A stretch of 64,000 nucleotides of DNA from Gadus chalcogrammus (taxonomy: Eukaryota > Chordata > Actinopteri > Gadiformes > Gadidae). This document shows positions 1 through 64,000 of this stretch, one piece after another; within the stretch, counting starts at the first letter, position 1; every line of letters begins with the position of its first letter. The DNA lies in contig NC_079423.1 in NCBI RefSeq assembly GCF_026213295.1, positions 15,151,924-15,215,923 on the forward strand, in the 5' to 3' direction. Both the position numbers and the translations under genes were made by a program. Under the pieces are notes generated by a model that searched no databases, was not told the DNA's origin, and saw only the letters and a program-made list of their open reading frames with translations.

Positions 1-152
1 GCAGCCTCTCTCCCCCGCCATCTTATTGACAGATTTACTGCTTTCTCTTCTCTCTCTCTTTTTTTCAAAGTCTCTCTCCCCTCTGAAATCCTTCTTCTGT
101 CAGCTTTTCATGGCTGTCACCTACTCTCTGTTTTAAGAAGACTCCAGTGATT

Positions 153-320
<168 letters not shown>

Positions 321-428
321 CTTTACTTGTGGAAAGAGTTGGTTGAGAGGAAATTTGCTGAACTAGGGTCTATGACTTCTAAATCCTTTGATCCTGAGGA
401 GCTGGACAGCAGTAATCATGTTTGATTG

Positions 429-549
<121 letters not shown>

Positions 550-636
550 AAGTGTAGTCTGAGTATGCGGGTCGGAAGGTGGGGTTATGTGTGTCTGTAA
601 GGGGGAAGGTTGGATTTCGAGTTGAGTGTGAGTGTG

Positions 637-667
<31 letters not shown>

Positions 668-3600
668 AGTGTTGTGTTGGTTGTGTCATTGTGTAAGGGG
701 CGATGCTTGGATTCTGAGGTGTTGGTGGCAGGAGTTCACCAGTCAAAGGCGGTGTGGTGACTCACAAGCACTTGCCATCAATTTGATGAAATGGCCGCTT
801 AAGTCGAGCTGACCTGCTTCCAGGACCGCACTTGACCACCGCCAGCCGAAATAGAAAATAACTCTGAGAAGGGGAACCAGGGGGGAACCAGGAGGAATGG
901 AGTTGGAAACCAGGCCAGACGTCGTTCATTACCCCACAGAGAATTCAGATAGATGGATGCTCTGCTGATGAGAGCCGGGGGCCAAGATTTGGCCGCGACT
1001 ACTCAATTGAAAGATCGGTGTCTATTGGATGGGGACCACTGCTGGTTTAGTCTGATTGGCCAGGGCACCCGGTCTGCTGGAGAAGGTAACCATCTGTTTC
1101 ATTAGAGCCTATTTCCACTTCTCTTTGTGCTTCATTTCCACCCCTCCGTTTTCTTGATCTGGAGATATGTTAAAATGTGTCAGAGGGAGTCTCTGGGGTT
1201 AGATTGTTTCTCGTTTAGCCTTGAGTGTTATCTTTACTTCGTTTCATATCTAGAACCATCCTCGTCCTTTCCATTCCATCGCCATGACGATGGACGGATG
1301 ATGCCCCTCCATTTTTATTGTTTTAAACATGAGCTGGGCTCTCCGTGACACCGCTGTCACTGACCATCACCCGGCCAGGGGGGTTACCGTAGCGACGGCG
1401 TGAGCGATGACCCGGGGCGAGGAGGGGCCTCATGAATAACGGGCAGCGCAGGGACGCGAGCCCCGGTCCAGGGGCCCGCCTCATCTCATGCATAGCCATC
1501 TGGTCGGGGACCCCCCTGGGGGGCCCCTGGCAGTACAGCATCAGGTCATGAGCTCATCGGGGCCCCCCCCCCCGGCTATATTGTAGAGGGGCCAAACAGG
1601 GGGCTGAAGGTCAGGGGCCTCTGAGGGGGGATGACAAGGCGTCAAGGTGTCAGTGTGTCGGACAGTGAGGGCAGGAAGTGGTCAGAGGGCTTGTGGATGA
1701 GGCAGGAAGTCACAGGGGTGGGTTAGAGGTAATCTGGGAACCTCCGGTGGTCCTTCTATAACCGAGCAGGACTTCAGGGGGGAGACGGCGCAGGGGCGGG
1801 GCCGGAAACCCAAAAACTGCAAGGGGCGGAGTTACGTCTTGTTTCCTGTTTCAGAAGCTAATGTTTTGAATGACCAAACAGCAGAGAAAAACGTTTATTT
1901 CTTTTTTTTTATCATCATGGAAATGTCAGGATGTTGTGGGTAAGTCGGCATGACGTTGGCGATCAAAGACCCGCTTTAAGTCATTCTCAATGAGAAGGTC
2001 AAACCCCCTTTTGTATAGAATTCTTAAGAGGGAGCGAGAGAGACAGAATGTGTGCGTGGGTGTGTAACTTGACCCTGTGCTCCGCCTCGACTCATCTCAG
2101 AGCTGATGTTTGTGAAGCAGGTATCATCAGCAATGAGCAGCAGCTGTTCATGTTTAAAGGATCTCTTGAAGTCTGAAAGGGGGTGGGGACACTTTATGTT
2201 GTTGCCTTAGATTCAGTACTAACCTAATCTCTCGTCTATCCCGCGGTTAATGCCTTCGGTCCCGTCCCAACTGATCCGCGAAGGCTCTCTAGTTTTAACC
2301 TCATGTCAGCCGGAGTCAGGCTGATCGAACCCTTTGCCGCGAATTGTTCTACCGCCGTTGAGACCGACGTTTGTTTTATGAGGCGCACGTTCTGACAAGA
2401 TGTTTGGGCTTCTGGGGGATTCTTTTGGTTAAAACGTTTCCGTTTGCTGAGGATACACAACAATGTACACAACAGTGTTGAATCGTTTCCGTTATTCTTC
2501 CCTGAACCCTGAGGAAGCAATTGCAAAGGAAAAAGCAAGCAAGCACGAGCACAAACAACGACCACTGGGAAATTACTGACAGTTGACAGGTCCAGTTGAC
2601 AGGTCGGAGAGAAGGCAATTCATAACGCCTGAATTACACCGTGGCGTGTTGTCGCCGCAAACATTTTAAATATCCCATTGATATTCATGAAAGTGTCGTT
2701 ATATTTCTGTGTGTGTGTGTTTGGAGAGTTTCCCGGGAGGAAGAGGTCAAGGCATGTGGAGATTTTGTAAAAAGAAAAAAAATGTCGTCTTCCTCTGCTG
2801 GAAAAAGCACTTTGCACAGGAAACGATGATGACGTTGTGGCGGTGGGCGGGGGCGCTGGAATTAGTTTACCGCCTGGCCCGCCATTTCCCCAAAGCTGCT
2901 GCCCACATCCGTCCGCCACGCCGTCGCTGTTGTGCGCGTTGTTAAGCGATTTATTCCACTTAATTCACATCAAAGGCAGTTTTCCGTTACTGAGCAATTG
3001 GCCGCGTGCGTCCTTTCTGACCCCTCCGTCCATACAGGTAGAACGAATAAATTAGAACCCTTCCTATGAACACGGGCGGTGAGCGCATAAGGAGATGGGA
3101 GCTGGGGGGGGGCTCAACCCTATGATTAGAGCTGTAATCGGCCCGGGTTAATGGAGAGCACTCTACATCTGGAACGGTGTTCCCGGATATACCTCCCCCT
3201 GTCTACAGCGCTCCCATGATGTGCTCATTGAGTCGGTGAGTTCATGGGTTCGTTGGGTGCTTTGCGTAGTCGGTTGATGTGACCTCAGGGCACCGTCGTT
3301 ACGCTGGCAGTTATTATCGATGTATTTCATCTGGCCCCACACCTCTTTGGAGTGGATCGACGTCCGCGGCACATTGCACATCATCGTCCCCCTCATCACC
3401 GTCATCGTTCTCATCCTCATCATCTCATCGACCTCACCAAACAGCCCTCGCTCGCGTCAAAGGAACCTGCGTCCGCGCTTTACCCGTGACGCAACCAGCC
3501 ACCAAACACCTCAGTGAACGGGTCTGTAAACGTGGAGACACAACAACACAGTTGTGTGGCGCACAACACAGATGGAGCAGGAGAAGGTGTTTGTTCGTCT

Positions 3601-4012
3601 GAGATGGCTGGTCTCTCCCTGGTCTCTCCTGTAACAGCTCCTGTGTGTCTCTCCCTCTGAGACTCCCCGGGGTAACAGCGAGGCACACGGCTTCAGATGG
3701 AGGGAGGGGGAGCCGAGGCAGGGGGAAGCAAGCCAGAGACAGACGCATCCCTTCTGTCTTCGGTGTGTACACACACTGTATATAAAGGATACACGGTCCT
3801 TCAGGGAGGATGAGGTTATGGGCTCCTCAGGGGGGCTGGGAGAGACGGTTTTAAACCTTTCCCAGACAATTACTCTGGTCTCTGGTCTCTGGCGGCCATG
3901 ACAGAGTCGGTGTAGCGCCATGGGGGAGGAGGAAGGGCTCTGTGTTTTATTTTTCACCGTTTCTCCATGTGAGTCGCTGGCCCTGCAGGCTAGGAGCACT
4001 TATAGTCAGATG

Positions 4013-4125
<113 letters not shown>

Positions 4126-5050
4126 CACTGTGTAACAGCACGACGGATGCCTTAGAAAATCCTAGCCAAGTCTAAAGTGTGGTGTGTGTGTGTGTGTGTG
4201 TGTGTATGTGTTTCCTCATAATAAGGTGTGTGTTACCCTTAGGAGTCGTCTCTATTGTGTAGGAGGAGAAAAGGCAGCCATTGGTAAAAATAGAAGTAAA
4301 GCATATTATTATGTTATTTTATTTTAGACATGAATCCTATAACTCTGAAAGAGGACTGAAATACAGTCCGCAGCGTAAAGGAATAATGACCTCTTCAACA
4401 CATTGAGAAAGGCTAATTGCTGCTTGATGGAGGTTAATGGATTTAGATTTAGTCATTATTTGGAACAAGTACATTTATACTTAAAGGCCAAACAAGTATT
4501 TTAGAGGGAAAGCACTTCTGAACATCGGATAAGGGACATTGTAATGATTATATATTTGCGACATGAGCAATGGGATTAACTAATGCATATAACAATTTGT
4601 TGCAAAGCCATACATATGTACAATCAATCTTTAAGAATATTTATGACTGATGGTATGGCACATAAGAAATAGTTTTCTAAAGTAGCCCAGCTACCAACTT
4701 GGTTTAATGTTATTTTTTTTAAACAATACAGTCGACGGAGACGAAGGTTAGTGTCTATTTGCTGCTGGCTAGACACGCAATGCTGGCCGCTTTTGATTAC
4801 CTTTTCATTGGGGATGTGTACAATAACACAGTGTTGAATGATGCTGGCCTTGTCCTTGTATGCACTAACAACCACATGCAGTGGCTTTGATTGCTTGTTT
4901 TGTTGCCGAGGGAAATCAAAAGAGCTAACATCTGTTGGTGTTCGGCGTGTTGTCATTTTAACAACTCAGGTTGACTTAATTACGTTTATTAGTTTTTTTT
5001 ATGTATATAATTAATTATTAGAACAACAGTTAGTAAGAACATCGAAGAAT

Positions 5051-5130
5051 ACATTTACATCTACATTTAGGGCATTTAGCAGATGCTTTTATCCAAGATG
5101 ACTAACATTAAGTACATTTGGCAGTAGAAA
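5051..5130 (+). repeat. Dispersed teleost repeat fragment
   Basis: Contains GGCATTTAGCAGATGCTTTT followed by ATCCAAGATGACTAACATTA and AAGTACATTTGGCAGTAGAA. I recognise the core, CATTTAGCAGAYGCTTTTAT, as a widespread short repeat of fish genomes, found as the tail of SINE-like elements. Family name not assigned. Confidence 0.6.
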
Positions 5131-6842
5131 GTGAAAGAAATGATTGCTGTCGCCTCAGCAAGGATGTCCATAGAACCAAGTTTAATGCACTAACAATCGC
5201 TAGGTTAACCCATGAGATGCAAGAGATATTAATACAATTACTGTTTCTATTTATCTGTGGCATTTTTCAGGCAGGCCTAGGACTGAATTATAGATGCTGA
5301 TGATTTTTTCTTGATTCTGAATTCAATGGCTCATGACAGTTTACCCAAGACTGAGGCTGACGTCGGAACAAAACAACCAGAAGAAAAGCCTAGAGACACC
5401 GAAACAGCTGGCCCTGCCTTTTCATTTCCCCATTTTAAAACGGTCTTTCTTTAAAAAAGTTCTCCAAAAATGGCAACGAGCGGCTGAGTTGGCGAGTTGA
5501 CATCCCCCCGCCCTCCCCCCCACCCCTGTAACATCCATTTCCCTCCTCTGCCCAGCCGGGCGGAGAGGGACCGCCCGGAGCAGGTGGATAAAGTGGCCGT
5601 ACAAAATGGCCGCCACAAAGCGCTCTATTCTCGGCACAACAGACTCATTTCTGTAATTCTTAGCCTTGCCCCCGTTCCCCGGGCTGACCAATGGTGATTC
5701 AGCAGGAAGAATGGGTCAGCCTCCTTGTCCCATGCAACACAAAGCATGAGGCATCGCAGCTTTGGGCTGATCTTTGAAAACAAAGCGCAAAACTCCCGCC
5801 GGGCTCAATGTGATTTTCAAAAAGAAAAGAAAACGAGGCAGCACAATTTGAACCTCTCAAATCTTCACACCCTCTGTCCATCACGTACACTCTCCCTATT
5901 GCTCTCTGACTCCTTTCTTTAGCCAGGGCGGTACTTCATTTTAATGCAAGCGCTCACTCCACTTGTGTATGTGTGGTCATCCTGATGATGATTATGCAGC
6001 TGATGAAATGAAATCATTTCAGTCATTGAAAATCAAACTATGAGTAATAGGGGGAGGGATGGTCGAGCTCCCTTTGGCGTTTTATGTCTCTCTCTGTCCC
6101 CCATCCTCTCGCTCCCCCATCCTCTCTCTCTCTCTTTCCACTCTCAATCTGTCTCTCTATCATATTATAATTTATGGTTTACTGGACCGGAAAGGTTGAT
6201 TGCAGTATCTCCCCTCCATGCCTTGCTCAAAAGATAACACAAGTGGCAGCCTTAACATTAGACTCCTGTTATCACCAAGTCTGTGAAGCGTAGCGCTAAC
6301 ACCACAACGGTAAATGCCACTCTTTACCTTTGTATCCCCCCCCCCCCCCTCCTCCTTTCTCCTCTGTGTAAACGTCCTTCGGGTTCTGGATAAAAGCATC
6401 ACCAAATTGGCCAGGCTGTGAATCATTCTGTTGCACTGTAATGCCTTGCCCTGAACCGCTATGACTGTACCGGCCTCAGATTAGCCAAAATGGGAAATAA
6501 TTTGATGATGGAGTGAATCACTGCAAATAGGATTATTCGAGATGGGTCAAATGAACTTGACTTTTTTTTTGTGTGGCTAAGTGGGGTTGCGTTTTTGCCT
6601 GCTCGGAGGGCCGAGAGCCGTGCGTGTGTGAGAGTGCGGTGTGGGTGGATTATGGACGGCCGGTTGATAAGAGGCTTTTGCACCTGTCGTCTGTGTAATG
6701 ACATTAAACGACGGCGGCAAATTAAAGGCAATCGGTCGTAATGACCCGCGTCTCTGCGCTGGACCCACTCTGCGCCTGAAACACTTAGAAAGAAAAACAC
6801 TAAACAAAAAGGACGATTACCGGTACTCTCTGACAGACAGGC

Positions 6843-6932
6843 ACAAACACACACACACACATGGGCACACACGTAATATGCATACATACAGAGACAGGCG
6901 CGCACACACAGACACACACATACATGCACGCA

Positions 6933-6990
<58 letters not shown>

Positions 6991-7010
6991 CACACACATG
7001 CACACGCACA
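6843..7010 (+). repeat. Imperfect (CA)n microsatellite
   Basis: CA-rich from 6843, perfect from about 6938 to 6987, with CG and CATG interruptions elsewhere. Confidence 0.95.
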
Positions 7011-7523
7011 GCAGGAGGCATGCTGACTTATTTGCGGAAGGTGTGTACTGTAGACATCGTACTTTTCTGTATGAATCAGTATTGTGTAATGATATTCAAA
7101 TCAAAATCTACAATGGCGGCTGATAAGATAGTTGTTATTGGTAGGGTGATAGTCGTAACCGATATGTGCGTTTGATCCACCTTGTCCGTAGCCTAGCTGT
7201 ACAGGCAAACTGGAGCAAGGATCCCCGACCGCACCTTGTTCCTGAGTGACGTCTTCCTATGATAAGAGGAGCCTCTGTCTGTCTTGTCGGTCCCTCTGTC
7301 TATCCCTTTGATTCTCTCAACATCCGTTCATCCGATCGACTTCCTACTCGCCGGTTGGACCTCTGAGGACCCGAGGAAGCGGAGTGTCGAGTGTGAAGTT
7401 GTTTGGAGGAGCGGCTCTTGAGAATTTGGCGAGCAGCGACCGCAAAGGCTGCAGGCAATCGGTACACCGGCAGCAGGCCTGCTTGTTTTGAACAGAGATA
7501 CTGCACTGGTTTATCTTAATTCA

Positions 7524-7566
7524 CCCAAGTCGCTTTGGATAAAAGCGTGGGCTAAAAAAAAAAAAA
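7524..7566 (-). repeat. Dispersed teleost repeat fragment, reverse copy
   Basis: AAGTCGCTTTGGATAAAAGC followed by a GCTAAA and an A-run is the reverse complement of the core seen at 5051-5130. The A-run at the end fits a retroposed tail. Confidence 0.6.
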
Positions 7567-7919
7567 ACTGTTGTCCCTTTCACTGCATCATCATTGGCGT
7601 CCGAGCAGCTCACAGAAGGCTGAGACGGATGAGCTGATTGGTCCAGATGCCCGGCCAACGGCACGTGCCAACACAAAATTGTCTGTGGTCTCAGCCCATT
7701 TTTCTTTGTCCAAATCAATCTCGCAATGCATATAAAGAAGTTTGCTCTCCGCACAAAATGGCCGTGGCAGAAGGGGCTGAAGACAGTTGATCAGCTGAGC
7801 CCGGGGCTGCTGTGATGATTGGTCTGGCAACCCAGAGGCAGAGTGACCAGTCGGGGATTATATTTCTGTCAGGCCTAATGGGCGAGGGTTGTGTTGAACA
7901 TGGTCCAGATAGACCATAA

Positions 7920-8130
7920 AAAATGTAGCACCTAGTTTACAGGACAATATTTGTTTATATTCTTTTTCGGTCTGAATAAAAGGCTAGCGTTTAAAATTGT
8001 AGCACCTAGTTTACAGGACAATATTTGTTTATATTGTTTTTTGGTCGGAATAGAAGGCTAGCATTTAAAGAAATTAGCACTTAGTTAACAGGACAATATT
8101 TGTTGGTATTGTTTTCGTTTTTTTGCGACA
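7920..8130 (+). repeat. Tandem repeat, unit 74-75 bp, nearly three copies
   Basis: The string AGCACCTAGTTTACAGGACA starts at 7927 and 8001, and a diverged copy (AGCACTTAGTTAACAGGACA) at 8076. Each is followed by ATATTTGTT and GGCTAGC-TTTAAA. Spacing is 74 and 75 bp. Confidence 0.93.
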
Positions 8131-10989
8131 ACAACATGTCATGAATGTATAATTATATTTTTCTGTAATTGGTTGCTATGACCTTGCTTTTTTCATTTTT
8201 GTCATTCAGTGAAATCTCAGACGGGCGTGGGGACATTTAACAGTGTTGTTAGTTTTGTTGTTTCTGGTTGGTTTTATTGGCGCCTGTTCCCCGTCCTCCA
8301 GTAAACCTCCAGGCGTCCCCACCGCGTGTCTGCTTTAATTCACCTCAAACCTCACTGTGTGTGCTTCATGTTCTCTGTGTTTTATAAGCCCTGTACCGGG
8401 GTCAGAATCCACCACTTCCTCCAACCGCCACCCAGGCGAAGATAAAGTGAAAGGAAGCACGTAGAGAGGACTGGGGAACATCAGATGGGTTTTTCTGTGC
8501 GTGTAGACCAGACAGCTAGTAGTAGTAGTTGTAGTAGCTCAGTTGGATGATACACAGACACACAACTCGCCATAGGGAGCCCGCTATACAGTAGCAGCAA
8601 CAGCAGCAAGAGCTGCGCTGTTTAAGGGCCCTTTCAAATTCAAAACATGAACACCTGGCGTTGGACTAGCACTGCAGCGGTGAGATCATGTCACTTATTT
8701 CCTGTCCTGGAGGGCCTCTACTTCTTGTTTCCCTCCCCCACCCCACCCCTGCGTGTGGCCCCCCCGGGGAGCGAGATACAAAGAGATTATACACAGGAGG
8801 TGGTTAATAATCGATGGGCGAGTGCCGGTACAGAGGCTGAAACAGCGTCAACGCGCCTCTACAGCATTTAACCTGCCACTGAAATATTCATGGGTGCTGC
8901 TCTGCTGGAGGGGGAGGAGGGTGGGGGAGGGTGGAGGAGGGTGGGGGAGGGGGAGGAGGTTGGGGTAGCCCCCGTCGGCTGGGCCCGGGGGAGGAAAGCC
9001 TCTCCCTCTGTATCTCCACCCCGGGCTGCTGCTACCGTCGTGGGGGTTTATCGTACAGGGTCTTTAACGTCTCAATCGTGGATGTAAATAAGGACGAACT
9101 GTGATCACTCGTTTGGTGACGGAGTTAATGTCTGAAGTGAACGCGGGGAAACGCCTGACTTCATACTTATTGGGGAGGCAAAGAATGTGTCGTGGCTTGA
9201 AGTAATTAACGTCTTGATATGGATTTGTTTGTATCAATCGAGTTCTGGATTTTGTTTTGGAGCATTTTTGTGGCAGTTGGAATTTCACAAAGTTAATCAC
9301 CGCCTACCCCCATGTCCTCCGCCGACCTATAGCCGTTCTGGAGAGAGAGTCTGAGCACTTCCCTGCTCTTTAACGACTAAAGTGTATAGTCTGCTATACG
9401 ACTAAATAGAAAATAGTCAAATAAATCTACACAAAGTGGGTAAAAACAGAATAAAGCAAAGTGAGTCAGAGTGACATAATGTCGTAATGTCTCAGAGCTA
9501 TGGTTTCAAGAGGTTGCCTGTGGTGTCTGCTACGGTGTGGAAGGTTACACACCCCCAACAGCTGGGCAGCATCTGTGTAGCCTAGCGCGTCTAATTGGTT
9601 AATGGATGGGCGCATGTGCGCTAGCATGTGCACGGCAATGTTTTTCCACGAGTCGAGGGTGGGATCAATGGAAAGAGACCAGGGGGGCCGACGCTTGCTT
9701 TTGGTTCCAACTGCCATTTGGAAGTCTGGGTCAGTTGAACTAACAGGAGAATGGATGTTGGCTTTCACTGTGACCAAAGTAAATGCGATACACAGAAAGC
9801 ATGGCTGTCAACCCTGGGTCTAACTGGAGTCAGACTGTTAGACACCAATACCATACCTTCTCTATCAACATATCTCTCCCTGCCTAATAATAACAATTAT
9901 TAGGCTTTTAGGTTTCCATATTTTTTGTACATTGTTAATATCTGTTTAAATGGGAGGAATGTCTGTTGTACGGTTCGCCCAGGCTTGGTTTTGGGGTTTT
10001 GGGGTTTTCAGGCCTCACATATTTGTTTGTCTACATCACAGGGCCCTAATCCCGCATTCCCTTGGTGAATATGTCACAGTGATCCAGATTAAATTAGGAT
10101 TAGGGCATTGAGTGAGATTAAGTGTCAGGAACTGCTAGTTTTTCTTTGGTTCTTCATTGGAGAAGGCTGTTATGGTTGGCTCTATTTAGGGGATTTAGGG
10201 GTTGAGAATGAGATTGGAAGATACCAAAGCCTTTGATAACGCGTTTCTTTGTAATTGGCTTATTACAGTGGATTTCCAGTCCAGTAACACGAAGCGAGTT
10301 TAATCGTTGTGACACAAAGAGTCGCAGCCTCATGGAATGTTCTTTCATGCAACTAGGCCTATTTCATTCATTATTAAGTATTGCATTGTATAGATGTCAT
10401 GTAAACACAAATGTAAACTGTAATTTAATTAGGAATATTTCTTGTCCAAGTATATCTAATCCACAGAGAAAGCGATTAACTTTGTGCAATGTCCACCGCA
10501 ATAAGAGTGCTACATTAAAACCCAGAAAAGTATTGATTTCAATCATTTGATGTTAAGATGTAAATTGATTCACGCCGTGACACACTCTTTTGCTCCCCTT
10601 TTTCAAAATAAATTAGAAATGAAGCATGTCCCACATTCATTACAGATATCAAACCCGTAATCAAACAAGTCTTTCCGACTCTTTGCGCTGGGTCGCGGCG
10701 ACCAGCAGTCTGTTGTTGATGCAAGACGACGAACCGCTAATCCCAATTCCCCCGGGCGCCCAAAGAAAACAACTTAACCCAAACCAACAGAGAGCAAGAC
10801 TGTTTATACCAATGATTGCTATTTTCTCAGCAAACATCAATTAAACGATAAACGCCCGGCCAACAAACACGACATTAAACCCAGCAAGCCCGAATCCGCG
10901 TGCTGAGAACGAGAGCGCCCCCCATCCAGACCTTCTGTGAGTGTCCTAACCCCGGTTGTTTCTTCTTCCTGTTCCCCCCCCCCACACAG

Positions 10990-63623
<52,634 letters not shown>

Positions 63624-63821
63624 GTGGGTGGCGTTGGCTCTCGTGATGTGGACTCGTCTTCCGTGTCTGTTTCTGTCCTTGTGTCTGTCTGCTTGTGTGT
63701 CCGTGTGGGTTTGTCCGGCTGTCCGTGTGGGTCTGTCCGTGTGTGTGTGTTGGTCCCCGATTATCTTTTTTGTAAACTTTCGTTTTGGTAGGAAATTATC
63801 CAGAATGTTAGAATTGATCTC

Positions 63822-63896
<75 letters not shown>

Positions 63897-64000
63897 CCCA
63901 ATTTCTCTTTTTTGGAAACATTGGTTTTGGGTTGCAAAAATAAGAAATATTAGAATGTATCTTCTAAACTCTGTAGATGTCCAATTAACATACAATTGAT
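63624..64000 (+). other. Start of the intron after FN8, cut by the window
   Basis: 377 nt. Holds TG/CTG-rich DNA from 63660 and a perfect (TCTG)n tract at 63822-63896. The next exon is outside the window. Confidence 0.8.
63822..63896 (+). repeat. (TCTG)n tetranucleotide repeat
   Basis: About 18 perfect units. Confidence 0.98.

Noticed and set aside
1320..1620. GC-rich region as an upstream exon or CpG island promoter
   Set aside because: No frame with Ig or signal-peptide features, and no conserved borders; the evidence is only base composition.
4624..4956. 110-codon minus-strand frame as a transposase fragment
   Set aside because: No catalytic motif or terminal repeats around it.

Overview
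The window is a stretch of a vertebrate, almost certainly teleost fish, genome. It holds one recognisable protein-coding gene, on the + strand, open at both ends: a LAR-family receptor protein tyrosine phosphatase (type IIa RPTP), best matched to ptprs (PTP-sigma). Fish origin is inferred from vertebrate exon structure, very dense dinucleotide microsatellites, and copies of a short dispersed repeat common in teleosts. The microsatellite load would suit a cod-like (gadiform) fish, but that is a guess. Whether this is the ptprsa or ptprsb duplicate cannot be told from here.

Sixteen exons are supported by reading frame, GT/AG borders, matching phases and family similarity: 10990-11178 (Ig2, first part), 13376-13384 and 20271-20288 (microexons meA3 and meA6), 29420-29530 (Ig2, end), 32000-32011 (microexon meB), 39323-39592 (Ig3), 39993-40574 (FN1 and FN2), 40835-40971 and 41197-41341 (FN3), 48698-49033 (FN4), 51376-51569, 53574-53600 (27-nt microexon) and 54745-54862 (FN5), 60700-61293 (FN6 and FN7), 62508-62602 and 63373-63623 (FN8 and the start of the next segment). 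Together they give 3088 nt, about 1029 residues of ectodomain, with one continuous frame. The signal peptide and Ig1 lie upstream. The rest of the ectodomain, the membrane segment and the two phosphatase domains lie downstream.

About 95% of the window is intron. The first 10.99 kb is intron with no recognisable exon. Introns are full of (CA)n, (TG)n, (GA)n, (CT)n, poly-G/poly-C and pyrimidine-rich tracts, and also hold a 513-bp TTAA-bounded MITE-like element, an almost perfect 71-bp palindrome, a 74-75-bp tandem repeat and SINE-like fragments. No second gene, tRNA gene, CRISPR array or other RNA gene could be supported.

The most interesting layer is splicing. Four frame-preserving microexons of 9, 18, 12 and 27 nt, which in this family tune binding to synaptic partners, lie among candidate splicing signals: TGC motifs before meB and the 27-nt exon, a TGCATG after meA3, and a (CT)n tract of about 134 bp upstream of the 27-nt exon. 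The FN4-FN7 block is phase-matched so that it can be skipped as a unit, as in known short isoforms of the family.
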